Made by a program: the position numbers and the translations under genes | Notes under the pieces: generated by a model | Databases searched by the model: none | Seen by the model: only the letters and a program-made list of their open reading frames with translations | What the model was told of the DNA's origin: nothing | Source of the DNA: Hoyosella subflava DQS3-9A1 | GTDB lineage: Bacteria; Actinomycetota; Actinomycetes; Mycobacteriales; Mycobacteriaceae | Direction of reading: 5' to 3' | Length of the DNA stretch: 64,000 nt | Assembly: GCF_000214175.1 (NCBI RefSeq) | Contig: NC_015564.1 | Location: 3,968,001-4,032,000 of the forward strand | Shown: positions 17,550 to 25,944 of the stretch, piece after piece | How the letters are laid out: every line of letters begins with the position of its first letter | Position numbering within the stretch: the first letter of the stretch is position 1

Positions 17550-19316
17550 ATGCAAGAACACCGTTACGACGTGATCATCGTCGGCGCTGGTGGCGCCGGG
17601 ATGCGTGCCGCTATCGAAGCCGGCCCCCGCGTCCGTACCGCAGTGCTGACAAAGCTCTACCCCACGCGTTCTCATACGGGTGCGGCGCAGGGTGGCATGT
17701 GTGCCGCGCTGGCCAACGTCGAAGAGGACAACTGGGAGTGGCACACCTTCGATACCGTGAAGGGTGGCGACTACCTGGTTGACCAGGACGCCGCTGAAAC
17801 CATGGCGAAAGAAGCGATCGACGCAGTTCTCGACCTCGAGAAGATGGGGCTGCCGTTCAACCGCACGCCCGAAGGCAAAATCGACCAGCGTCGTTTCGGT
17901 GGCCACACGCGCGACCACGGCAAGGCTCCAGTGCGACGTGCCTGCTATGCCGCAGACCGCACGGGCCACATGATTCTGCAGACTCTGTACCAGAACTGCG
18001 TCAAGCATGGCGTCGAGTTCTTCAACGAGTTCTACGTACTCGATCTGTGTCTGACCGAGACCTCGCAGGGCACCGCAGCTACGGGTGTCATCGCCTATGA
18101 GCTCGCAACTGGTGAGATCCACGTGTTCCATGCGAAGTCGATCGTCTTCGCGACCGGCGGCTCGGGCCGCATGTACAAGACGACCTCGAACGCGCACACC
18201 TTGACTGGCGATGGCATGGCCATCGTATTCCGCAAGGGATTGCCGCTCGAAGACATGGAGTTTCACCAGTTCCATCCGACAGGCCTCGCAGGCCTGGGAA
18301 TCCTCATCTCCGAGGCTGTCCGCGGCGAAGGCGGAATCCTCCGTAACGCCGATGGCGAGCGTTTCATGGAGCGCTACGCCCCCACTATCAAGGACCTCGC
18401 ACCGCGCGACATCGTCGCCCGCTCGATGGTGCTCGAAGTTCTCGAAGGGCGCGGCGCCGGGCCTGACAAGGATTACGTCTACATTGACGTCACCCACCTC
18501 GGCGAGGATGTTCTGGAAGAGAAACTGCCAGACATCACCGAGTTCTCGCGTACCTACCTCGGCGTAGACCCGGTGAAGGAGCTCGTGCCGGTGTTCCCAA
18601 CGTGTCACTACGTAATGGGCGGTATCCCCACGCGCATCAGTGGCGAAGTGCTGCTTAACAACGACGAGATCGTCCATGGTCTCTACGCCGCTGGCGAATG
18701 CGCATGCGTCTCCGTCCATGGCGCGAACCGCCTGGGCACCAACTCGCTGCTCGACATCAACGTGTTCGGCCGCCGTGCTGGCATCGCTGCTGCGGAGCAC
18801 GCATTAGGTTCGGAATACGAGCCGCTCCCGGACACTCCCGCACAAATGGTGCAGGACTGGATGGACAGCATGCTTTCCGGCGAGGGCAACGAGCGCGTCG
18901 CTGATATCCGGATCGCGCTGCAGGAAACGATGGACCGGAACGCCTCAGTGTTCCGGACCGAGGAAACGCTGAAGCAAGCGCTCAAGGACATCAACTCTCT
19001 GAAAGAGCGGTACGGCCGCGTGCAGGTGCACGACAAAGGCAAGCGCTACAACAGCGACCTTCTCGAAGCCGTGGAACTGGGCTTCCTGCTTGAACTCGCG
19101 GAGGTCACGGTTGCCGGTGCACTTAACCGGAAGGAATCCCGCGGCGGGCACGCACGTGAGGATTACCCAGATCGTGACGACGTGAACTACTTGCGCCACA
19201 CCATGGCGTACAAGGAGGTTCCGGCAGACGGCCAGCCCCCACTGATCGCCGACATCAAACTGGATTACAAGCCAGTGACCTTCACCCGCTACGAGCCGAT
19301 GGAGCGCAAGTACTGA
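17550..19316 (+). CDS. sdhA: Succinate dehydrogenase flavoprotein subunit (SdhA)
   Basis: A 588-residue flavoprotein. FAD dinucleotide motif VGAGGAGMRAA at the N-terminus, covalent-FAD His in TRSHTGAAQGGMCAAL, active-site HQFHPTG, and the conserved cap and C-terminal segments HYVMGGIPT and NRLGTNSLLD. Catalyses succinate to fumarate in the TCA cycle. ATG 17550 follows GAGG by about ten bases; the stop shares one base with sdhB (TGATG). Confidence 0.97.
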   Translation: MQEHRYDVIIVGAGGAGMRAAIEAGPRVRTAVLTKLYPTRSHTGAAQGGMCAALANVEEDNWEWHTFDTVKGGDYLVDQDAAETMAKEAIDAVLDLEKMGLPFNRTPEGKIDQRRFGGHTRDHGKAPVRRACYAADRTGHMILQTLYQNCVKHGVEFFNEFYVLDLCLTETSQGTAATGVIAYELATGEIHVFHAKSIVFATGGSGRMYKTTSNAHTLTGDGMAIVFRKGLPLEDMEFHQFHPTGLAGLGILISEAVRGEGGILRNADGERFMERYAPTIKDLAPRDIVARSMVLEVLEGRGAGPDKDYVYIDVTHLGEDVLEEKLPDITEFSRTYLGVDPVKELVPVFPTCHYVMGGIPTRISGEVLLNNDEIVHGLYAAGECACVSVHGANRLGTNSLLDINVFGRRAGIAAAEHALGSEYEPLPDTPAQMVQDWMDSMLSGEGNERVADIRIALQETMDRNASVFRTEETLKQALKDINSLKERYGRVQVHDKGKRYNSDLLEAVELGFLLELAEVTVAGALNRKESRGGHAREDYPDRDDVNYLRHTMAYKEVPADGQPPLIADIKLDYKPVTFTRYEPMERKY

Positions 19317-20092
19317 TGACTGCGACAGTTGAATCTGAAACAGGCGAGCGTTCACTCCCCCCGGTTCCCGAGGGCGCCGTCATGGTGACGCTCCGGATTC
19401 GCCGGTTCAACCCGGAAGACCCGGATGCTCAGGGCTTCCAGGAGTTTGAGGTTCCGGCGCTGCCCTCGGACCGGCTTCTTAACCTGCTGCATTACGTGAA
19501 GTGGTATCTCGATGGCACGCTGACCTTTCGGCGCTCTTGTGCACACGGAATCTGCGGTTCGGATGCGATGCGGATCAACGGTGTCAACCGTCTAGCCTGC
19601 AAGATTCTGATGAAGGACATGCTGGCCAAAGATGGGAAGTCCGTCACCATCACCGTGGAGCCTATTCGTGGGCTGCCGGTAGAAAAGGACCTCATCGTCG
19701 ACATGGAGCCCTTCTTCGACGCGTTCCGCGCCGTAAAGCCGTTCCTCATCAACTACGGCCAGGAACCGACGCGCGAACGGATCCAGTCGCAGTCAGACCG
19801 TGCCCGGTTCGACGACACAACGAAGTGCATCCTGTGCGCATGCTGCACGACCTCGTGCCCGGTCTTCTGGCATGACGGGTCATACTTCGGCCCAGCAGCG
19901 ATCGTCAACGCTCACCGGTTTATCTTCGACAGCCGCGACGAGGGCGCTGCCGAGCGGCTCGAGATCCTCAATGACATGGACGGCGTTTGGCGCTGCCGCA
20001 CGACGTTCAACTGTACTGAGTCATGCCCACGCGGGATTCAGGTGACGCAGGCCATCCAGGAAGTAAAGCGCGCATTGCTTTTCGCGCGCTGA
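19316..20092 (+). CDS. sdhB: Succinate dehydrogenase iron-sulfur subunit (SdhB)
   Basis: A 258-residue protein carrying the three clusters: plant-type 2Fe-2S (SCAHGICGSDA and a following Cys), 4Fe-4S (CILCACCTTSCPVFW) and 3Fe-4S (CRTTFNCTESCPRG). Passes electrons from SdhA FAD to the quinone site. Last gene of the sdh operon, with a perfect 14-bp terminator stem 13 bases after its stop. Confidence 0.97.
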   Translation: MTATVESETGERSLPPVPEGAVMVTLRIRRFNPEDPDAQGFQEFEVPALPSDRLLNLLHYVKWYLDGTLTFRRSCAHGICGSDAMRINGVNRLACKILMKDMLAKDGKSVTITVEPIRGLPVEKDLIVDMEPFFDAFRAVKPFLINYGQEPTRERIQSQSDRARFDDTTKCILCACCTTSCPVFWHDGSYFGPAAIVNAHRFIFDSRDEGAAERLEILNDMDGVWRCRTTFNCTESCPRGIQVTQAIQEVKRALLFAR

Positions 20093-20105
20093 GGAAATAC
20101 GCAGT

Positions 20106-20146
20106 GCGGTGGGTGCCTCTCTGGAACTCAGGGAGGCACCCACCGC
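20106..20146 (+). terminator. Strong terminator hairpin after sdhB
   Basis: A perfect 14-bp stem: GCGGTGGGTGCCTC (20106-20119) pairs with GAGGCACCCACCGC (20133-20146) around a 13-base loop, followed by TCGTTTAC. It ends the sdhCDAB transcript. Confidence 0.85.
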
Positions 20147-20197
20147 TCGTTTACAGCCAGTTCGTACTGTCGTTCGCCTAGAGGTAAGATAATCCGA

Positions 20198-20380
20198 ATG
20201 TCCGACATGTCGTCACGCGGGCCGGGGCCCATTGACCCAGAGATCTGGCGCAAAGCACAGCGCGCAGTCGCAACCCGCAGCACAAACGCCGAAGATTGCC
20301 GTACCCTGCTGCAAATGCTGGGGATTCAGGGGCCGCCGGAGTTTTCCGGCGCCCACTACCCTCCGGGGCTGCCAGGCTGA
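20198..20380 (+). CDS. Small conserved-looking protein of unknown function
   Basis: A 60-residue soluble protein: a Pro-rich start, the segment PEIWRKAQRAVATRSTNAED, then CRTLLQMLGIQGPPEF. The phase is open to a stop just before the NUDIX gene end, and AGAGGT lies about 13 bases upstream of the ATG. It has the look of small actinobacterial housekeeping-locus proteins but I cannot name it. Independent of the sdh operon because of the terminator between them. Confidence 0.5.
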   Translation: MSDMSSRGPGPIDPEIWRKAQRAVATRSTNAEDCRTLLQMLGIQGPPEFSGAHYPPGLPG

Positions 20381-20396
20381 TTCAGGCGGGGCTGAT

Positions 20397-20819
20397 TCAG
20401 GCGGGAACCTTGCGCGCGGACGATAGCGCAGGGATGACGTTATCCGTCACGAGAGGAGCAAGGAGCACGCTAGCTTGCGCGCGCTTGATGCTCACCCAGC
20501 GGACCTCAGCAATTTCCGCGCCCGACGAAGCCCCGACGGCTTCTGCCGCCTCGCACACGAACACGGTCGCATCGATGATGCGGCCTGTTTCGTTGGCGGC
20601 GGGCGCGGTCCACCGTCCAAGGAAGCGCAGCGATTCCTCGTTTAGCTGAACGTTAATCTCTTCGTGGCATTCGCGGACCGCCGCGGCGTAAATCGATTCG
20701 GACAGGTCCGGTTTGCCACCAGGGAGCATGAAATGCTCGGTGCCCTGCTTACGGACTAGCAGGATGTGCTCCCGATTTTTGAGGAAGCACACCCCCGCTA
20801 CAGTGATCGGCTTGGTCAC
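20397..20819 (-). CDS. NUDIX hydrolase
   Basis: A 140-residue pyrophosphohydrolase. The Nudix box reads GGKPDLSESIYAAAVRECHE followed by EI, with the metal-binding REcHEE core intact; the Gly normally after EE-x is replaced (EEINV). GTG start at 20819. Substrate cannot be predicted; small members clean oxidised nucleotides or hydrolyse NDP-sugars. Confidence 0.88.
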   Translation of the reverse strand: MTKPITVAGVCFLKNREHILLVRKQGTEHFMLPGGKPDLSESIYAAAVRECHEEINVQLNEESLRFLGRWTAPAANETGRIIDATVFVCEAAEAVGASSGAEIAEVRWVSIKRAQASVLLAPLVTDNVIPALSSARKVPA

Positions 20820-21081
20820 TATCAGATACCTGTCGTGATGTTCGCACTTCGAGGATCCGGCACCGGGTTGAGCGCCGAAATCGAGGTTACCGAGGACTCC
20901 AATTGGTTAACACGTAGTGACAAAAAGTGCGACGAACGCAACAACAGACACGCGACGGTCACAGCCGGCTAACTGCTTGTCTAATCCGAATGCGCCGAGG
21001 CGCCGTGTGCTTAACGATCATTGCGACAACCAACTGTGGCTGAGGCCCGGTTGCTAAGTGCAGTGCACAAAAGGAGCTTTC

Positions 21082-21267
21082 ATGCGTCCAAGGACCGCAA
21101 CTCGCGTTCGGCGCGCCGCCATTCTCGCCGCCGCGTCGAGCGTCACCCTTGCCGGAACGGTCGCGTTCGCGGCGAGTTCTGATGCGTCTATTGATAAACA
21201 CGCCTGGACAGCGTTCTCCGCGTCTTCCGTCGTTTCAGTTCTCAATCCGGACAAGGAGGCCAGCTGA
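21082..21267 (+). CDS. Small exported protein of unknown function
   Basis: A 61-residue protein with a clear signal peptide: RPRTATRVRR basic start, a hydrophobic Ala/Leu/Val core and a likely cut after AFA. The mature part would be only about 30 residues. The start ATG 21082 has AAGGAG five bases upstream, the strongest ribosome site nearby. Convergent with the LacI gene, 12 bases apart. No homologue recognised. Confidence 0.55.
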   Translation: MRPRTATRVRRAAILAAASSVTLAGTVAFAASSDASIDKHAWTAFSASSVVSVLNPDKEAS

Positions 21268-21279
21268 GTGCGGGTGACG

Positions 21280-22296
21280 TCACCGTGGAATGTTGTGCGG
21301 GGTAGCGATATGAATCGTGCTGAGCGACGGCGGCACCCCATCGAGCGCGCCGCGCGCCTGCAGCAGCAACCTGCAAGCGTGGCGGACGTCAGCATGAAGG
21401 TCATGGTGCAGCACTGCGGAGACACGGCCTTCCCGCAGTAGTTGGGTGTTGTCGTCGTCGAGGTCGTGAGCAATGAACGCGTGGCACGTTCTGCCTGCCT
21501 GCTCAAATGCTGCAAGCAGAGCCCGGTTACCTCCTCCGATGGAGTAGGCGGCCATGATCGACGGGTCCCGGTTCAGTGCATCGACGGCGCGCCGTCGCAC
21601 TGTGTCGTCAACTCCGTCGGTGTCAGGAATCTCGATAAGTCGACGCTCGGGATTCAGGGAGCGCATCGTTACGCGAAATCCCGCCTCTCGTTCTTCCTCG
21701 TTCCGGAAGAAGTTCTGAGTCAGGCTGATGAGAATGTTTCCCTGCTCGCGACGCAGCCATTGGCTCATCAGATACGCAGCGGTGGACCCGGCCGCGCGGT
21801 CATCGATGCCGACGTAGCCTGCTCGTGCGCTTCGAGCAACGTCAGTGAACATGGTGACGACGGGAATGCCTGCGGTATTGAGCCGTTCGATCGCCTCGAC
21901 GATCTCAGGCACATCCGGAGCCTTCAGCAGCACACCCTGTGAGCCGCGCTTAGCGATGCGGTCGAGGGTTTCCACGAGCACTTCAGAGGGCCCGGTTTCC
22001 CGATGATGGAAGCGGCACCGGATCACTGCTGGCTGCATGGCAGGTATCTCGGCTTCGAGGGCTTCGCGCACCTCAGTTACGAAGCGCCGCGGTGCGTGCA
22101 TCACCACATCGAAGAGGAACTTGCGGCCTTCGAGCCGCAACTGTGAACGCTGCCGGTCCAGGTCAGCGATCGCCTGCTGCACTTCCATCCTGGTGCTTTC
22201 TCGCACACCGGGACGCTCGTGGAGGACCCGGTCGACGGTCGCTTCACTGAGTCCGCTTTGCTGGGCAATTTCTCTGACTTTGAATCGATGGACCAC
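21280..22296 (-). CDS. LacI-family transcriptional regulator
   Basis: A 338-residue regulator: N-terminal LacI helix-turn-helix (VREIAQQSGLSEATVDRVLHERPG), hinge helix, then a periplasmic-binding-like sugar domain (GVLLKAPDVPEIVEAIERLNTAGIPVV, YVGIDDRAAG). GTG start with AGGAA upstream. Divergent from the IolE-like gene, with a perfect 7-bp-arm palindrome between them. The binding domain resembles ribose/inositol-type sensors, so it probably senses a polyol or sugar and controls 22430-23362. Confidence 0.9.
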   Translation of the reverse strand: MVHRFKVREIAQQSGLSEATVDRVLHERPGVRESTRMEVQQAIADLDRQRSQLRLEGRKFLFDVVMHAPRRFVTEVREALEAEIPAMQPAVIRCRFHHRETGPSEVLVETLDRIAKRGSQGVLLKAPDVPEIVEAIERLNTAGIPVVTMFTDVARSARAGYVGIDDRAAGSTAAYLMSQWLRREQGNILISLTQNFFRNEEEREAGFRVTMRSLNPERRLIEIPDTDGVDDTVRRRAVDALNRDPSIMAAYSIGGGNRALLAAFEQAGRTCHAFIAHDLDDDNTQLLREGRVSAVLHHDLHADVRHACRLLLQARGALDGVPPSLSTIHIATPHNIPR

Positions 22297-22343
22297 TACG
22301 GTTCCTGATGTCTTTTTGATGGTTCTGTGAGGTTGAATGCCAG

Positions 22344-22364
22344 TCTAGTCCCCGCAAGACTAGA
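22344..22364. promoter_or_regulatory. Candidate LacI-type operator palindrome
   Basis: TCTAGTC (22344-22350), seven-base spacer, GACTAGA (22358-22364): perfect inverted repeat in the 133-bp region between the LacI gene and the IolE-like gene, 66 bases before the latter start. Position fits control of both promoters; the factor is inferred. Confidence 0.45.
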
Positions 22365-22429
22365 GACATAAGCTCTCGCGGCCCGGAAACCTCCGGGCAC
22401 TCACGACGCCGTTCAGCAAGGACTCATCA

Positions 22430-23362
22430 ATGACTAGCGCATACTCGCCCTCAGGATCGCCGCTATCGTCCGCGCCGCGGATACCAGCCGCCGAACGCGT
22501 TGCCGGCGCGCCTATTTCGTGGGGAGTATGCGAGGTCCCCGGATGGGGGCACCAACTCAGCCCTGCCCGCGTGCTCAGCGAAATGAACAGCCTGGGCCTC
22601 ACGGCGACTGAATTCGGCCCCGCGGACTTCCTCCCGGAGGAGCCTGCTGCCCGCGCCGCGGCACTGAAGGAGCACGAACTGGCGGCGGTTGGCGGGTTTG
22701 CACCGGTCGTCCTCCACGACCCGGCACAGGACCCCCAGCAGGAGATCGCCAGAGTTCTCGACTGGTTCACTGCCGCAGGCGCGACAGTCCTTGTCCTGGC
22801 CGCAGCGACCGGCATCGACGGTTACGACTCGCGCCCCGAGCTTGACAGGCAAGGCTGGGACACATTGCTCACCAATCTCGACCAGCTCGCCTCCTATGCC
22901 GCCTCCCGAGGTGTGCTCGCCGTGCTTCACCCCCATGTCGGAACCATGGTCGAGAACGAGGAGGAGGTCCAGCGCGTGCTGTCCGGCTCTTCGATTGCGC
23001 TGTGTCTCGACACCGGACATCTGCTCATCGGGGGTTGTGACCCCGTGGAGCTGACACGTACAGCCCCCGACCGGATCGCACACGTCCACCTCAAGGATGT
23101 TGATGCGGCGCTTGCGGATCAGGTCCGCAAGGGAGACATCGCGTTTACCGACGGTGTTCGGCGCGGGATGTTCCGCCCCCTGGGCCAGGGCGACATCGAC
23201 ATCGCCACCGTTATCAACACGCTTGAGGTCAGTGGCTTCAACGGCTGGTATGTCCTCGAACAGGACATGATCCTCGACGGCGAGCCGGAAGACGAAGGGC
23301 CTATCGCGGACGCCCGGGCTTCGGTCGGGTTTCTGAACGGCCTCTTCAAGGCCAACCAATGA
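22430..23362 (+). CDS. IolE-like TIM-barrel sugar isomerase/epimerase (candidate inosose dehydratase)
   Basis: A 310-residue AP-endonuclease-2-fold protein. GAPISWGVCEVPGWG at about 26-40 and metal-site residues TATEFGP, LAVLHPHVGT, LCLDTGHLLIGG, AHVHLKDVD and GWYVLEQD match the IolE/IolH-type barrel. In the inositol route this family dehydrates 2-keto-myo-inositol. AAGGA lies before the ATG. It is far from the iol genes at 58.7-64 kb and lacks the IolR-type box, so a related sugar pathway under the adjacent LacI regulator is also possible. Confidence 0.78.
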   Translation: MTSAYSPSGSPLSSAPRIPAAERVAGAPISWGVCEVPGWGHQLSPARVLSEMNSLGLTATEFGPADFLPEEPAARAAALKEHELAAVGGFAPVVLHDPAQDPQQEIARVLDWFTAAGATVLVLAAATGIDGYDSRPELDRQGWDTLLTNLDQLASYAASRGVLAVLHPHVGTMVENEEEVQRVLSGSSIALCLDTGHLLIGGCDPVELTRTAPDRIAHVHLKDVDAALADQVRKGDIAFTDGVRRGMFRPLGQGDIDIATVINTLEVSGFNGWYVLEQDMILDGEPEDEGPIADARASVGFLNGLFKANQ

Positions 23363-23522
23363 CTACCCGACTGCAAACCTGACCCAGACTGTGACAACGG
23401 TCATTGACACTAATTCGTCCTATCCGGTACACCTTGACCCACACAGATATCTGCCGCAACGTCGCGGCGGTGCGGTCGTCTTCCGTGGAGGCGCCCGACT
23501 GAGCTGATCTGAAGGGGTACCA

Positions 23523-25052
23523 ATGTCGCTATCCAATGCCGGAACTGCTGCGTCCACCCACACGACGCGCACTCTCATCATCGGCACCGGCTTCTCCGGC
23601 ATGGGTATGGCGATACAGCTGCTGCGCAATAAGCAGCCCGACTTCATCATCATCGACAAAGCCCATGATTTCGGCGGCACGTGGCGTGAAAACACGTACC
23701 CTGGCTGTGCCTGTGACGTGCCCTCCCACATGTACTCCTTCTCCTTCGAGCCGAATGCGCGCTGGACGAAGCTGTGGGCTCGTCAGCCGGAAATCTTCGA
23801 GTACATGCGGGCGGTGGCCGAGAAGCACGACCTGAAGAGCTACACCCACTTCGGCCGGACGTTCACCGGGGCCGCATGGGACGACACCACGCAACGCTGG
23901 ACCGTTCGCACTGCCGAAGGCGTCAGTTATGAAGCGCAGTACCTGGTCTCCGGCATCGGTGGTCTGCACATCCCGAGTGTCCCGCGCTTCCAAGGTGACG
24001 ACACATTCAGGGGCGAACGCTTCCACTCCGCGCAGTGGAACCACGAAATTGACCTGCGCGGCAAAAGAGTCGCGGTAATCGGCACAGGAGCGAGCGCGAT
24101 CCAGTTCGTTCCAGAAATCGTCGATCAAGTAAAAGAACTGCACCTCTACCAGCGGACCCCTGCGTGGGTACTCCCCCGGACGAATGTGCCGATCCCCGGC
24201 GTCGCGCAAACCGCGCTCACGAAAGTACCTCTAGCCAGGCGTGCTGTGCGCAACGTGATTTATTGGGCCAGTGAAAGTCTCGCACTCGGCCTCAACGGCA
24301 ACTCGAATATGATGCAGCCGATAGAACGACTCGCGAAATGGAACATCGACCGCTCAGTGCCGGATCCAGAGCTTCGGCGCAAGCTCACCCCGGACTACCG
24401 GATCGGCTGCAAGCGGATCCTCGGGTCGAGTACCTACTACCCTGCACTCGCGCGCGAACACTCGGAGGTCATCACCGAAGGGATCCGCGAGTTCACGCCC
24501 ACCGGAATCATCGCCAACGACGGCACTGAGCGTGAAGTCGATGTCGTCATCTACGGCACCGGATTCCACGTGACAGACGGCTTCGACAGCATCGATCTCA
24601 CGGGCCGTGACGGTGTGAAGCTCAAAGAGCAGTGGGCTCGCGCGGGGATGGAAACCCACCTCGGCATTACCATCGCCGGATTCCCGAATGCCTTCTTCCT
24701 GCTTGGCCCGAACACCGCGCTCGGCCACAACTCGGTGGTGTTCATGATCGAGCAGCAGATCGGTTACATCCTGTCTGCGATGAAGCTTGCCGACACAAAG
24801 CGCGGTGTCATCGAGGTCAGCGCAGCAGCACAGCGCGAGTTCACGAACGAGATCCAGAGCAAACTTACGACTGGTGTGTGGAGTACCGGCGGGTGCACTA
24901 GCTGGTATCTCGACTCGCAGGGTCTTAATCGCACGATCTGGCCGGGATTTACCTTCCAGTACTGGTCGCGCACCCGACGCGTCAACGCCAGCGACTTCGT
25001 TTTCGAGTCGATCACCGCTGACGCGCCGCGCGAAGCAGCCCTCACCAGCTGA
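23523..25052 (+). CDS. Flavin-binding Baeyer-Villiger-type monooxygenase
   Basis: A 509-residue FAD/NADPH monooxygenase. First dinucleotide motif GTGFSGMG near residue 21, the Baeyer-Villiger fingerprint FRGERFHSAQW (F-x-G-x3-H-x3-W) around 164-174, and the second motif GTGASAIQ. It would oxidise a ketone to an ester or lactone, or act on a hydrophobic substrate; the exact one is unknown. GAAGGGG before the ATG. The next gene, a hydrolase, could open the ester formed. Confidence 0.9.
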   Translation: MSLSNAGTAASTHTTRTLIIGTGFSGMGMAIQLLRNKQPDFIIIDKAHDFGGTWRENTYPGCACDVPSHMYSFSFEPNARWTKLWARQPEIFEYMRAVAEKHDLKSYTHFGRTFTGAAWDDTTQRWTVRTAEGVSYEAQYLVSGIGGLHIPSVPRFQGDDTFRGERFHSAQWNHEIDLRGKRVAVIGTGASAIQFVPEIVDQVKELHLYQRTPAWVLPRTNVPIPGVAQTALTKVPLARRAVRNVIYWASESLALGLNGNSNMMQPIERLAKWNIDRSVPDPELRRKLTPDYRIGCKRILGSSTYYPALAREHSEVITEGIREFTPTGIIANDGTEREVDVVIYGTGFHVTDGFDSIDLTGRDGVKLKEQWARAGMETHLGITIAGFPNAFFLLGPNTALGHNSVVFMIEQQIGYILSAMKLADTKRGVIEVSAAAQREFTNEIQSKLTTGVWSTGGCTSWYLDSQGLNRTIWPGFTFQYWSRTRRVNASDFVFESITADAPREAALTS

Positions 25053-25120
25053 GACCTCACCGCGTCTCGAAATTCCGTAGTCTCGGAAGGGCACCGGAAG
25101 GACGGCCGGAAGGAAGCTTC

Positions 25121-25915
25121 ATGTCCACCAGCAGCCAGCTCAATGCGTCGCGGCAAGGGACCGGGAAACCGCTCCTGCTGATACACGGTCTCGGAGCGAC
25201 CTGGGAGACGTGGCGACCGATAATGAATGATCTTTCGCGATCTCGTGACGTCATCGCCATTGACCTTCCCGGGTTCGGGGACAGTGCGCCACTCGAAGGT
25301 GAACCCAGTATCGCAGCACTCACAGACTCGGTCGAAGAATTTATCAGGTCCGAGGGGCTCGAAGGAATTGATACCGTCGGGAGTTCAATGGGCGCCCGCA
25401 TAGTTCTCGAACTGGCGAGACGCGGAATCGGCGGTGATACTGTAGCCCTCGATCCTGGCGGTTTCTGGAGCGAGGGTGAACGCCGCATCTTTAGCGCTTC
25501 ACTCAAGGCATCAATTCCCCTAATTTTGAGGCTGCAACCGCTGCTGCCTGCGTTGCTAGGAAACCCTGCCGGTCGCACAGCGCTGCTCATCCAGTTCTCG
25601 GCAGCGCCGTGGAGACTTACCAAAGAGTTCACAGTTCGCGAACTACGAGCCTTCGCACAAGCGACCGCCCTGAAGAGGACGCTCAGCGCTTTGGTCAGCG
25701 GGCCTCTTCAGGAGGGGGCCCCGGCGGGGACGCCGCCAGGCCGGGTCACCATCGGCTGGGGAAAGCAGGACCGCGTCACGTTTCCCCGCCAGGCCGCACG
25801 CGCGCAGGAGAAGTTCCCAGATGCTCGACTGCACTGGTTCCGGCGCTGCGGCCATTTCCCTGTGTGGGATCAGCCGGAGGAAACCGCGCAGCTCATCCTC
25901 AGCCGGACCGGATAG
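25121..25915 (+). CDS. Alpha/beta-fold hydrolase
   Basis: A 264-residue hydrolase. Oxyanion loop LIHGLG at 20-25, nucleophile Ser89 in GSSMG, and the likely catalytic His in RRCGHFPVWDQPEE near the C-terminus. AAGGAAG precedes ATG 25121. It follows the monooxygenase gene by 68 bases in the same direction, suggesting a ketone-to-ester-to-acid sequence, but it may act separately. Confidence 0.85.
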   Translation: MSTSSQLNASRQGTGKPLLLIHGLGATWETWRPIMNDLSRSRDVIAIDLPGFGDSAPLEGEPSIAALTDSVEEFIRSEGLEGIDTVGSSMGARIVLELARRGIGGDTVALDPGGFWSEGERRIFSASLKASIPLILRLQPLLPALLGNPAGRTALLIQFSAAPWRLTKEFTVRELRAFAQATALKRTLSALVSGPLQEGAPAGTPPGRVTIGWGKQDRVTFPRQAARAQEKFPDARLHWFRRCGHFPVWDQPEETAQLILSRTG

Positions 25916-25944
25916 ATCGACTCCTTTTCAGGCCATCCCTACAG

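Noticed and set aside
17499-18800. Long open frame (433 codons) on the minus strand inside sdhA
   Set aside because: Antisense shadow of a clear sdhA; composition is that of a high-GC mirror frame, with no domain or ribosome site.
22463-23359. Long minus-strand frame inside the IolE-like gene, and similar ones inside the monooxygenase (24354-25094), FadD (53559-54707) and LivM (55966-56757) genes
   Set aside because: Each mirrors a well-supported gene and lacks family motifs; typical of high GC.
23384-23405. TGTGACAACGGTCATTGACA upstream of the monooxygenase as a CRP/GlxR site
   Set aside because: Right half lacks TCACA and the spacing is wrong.
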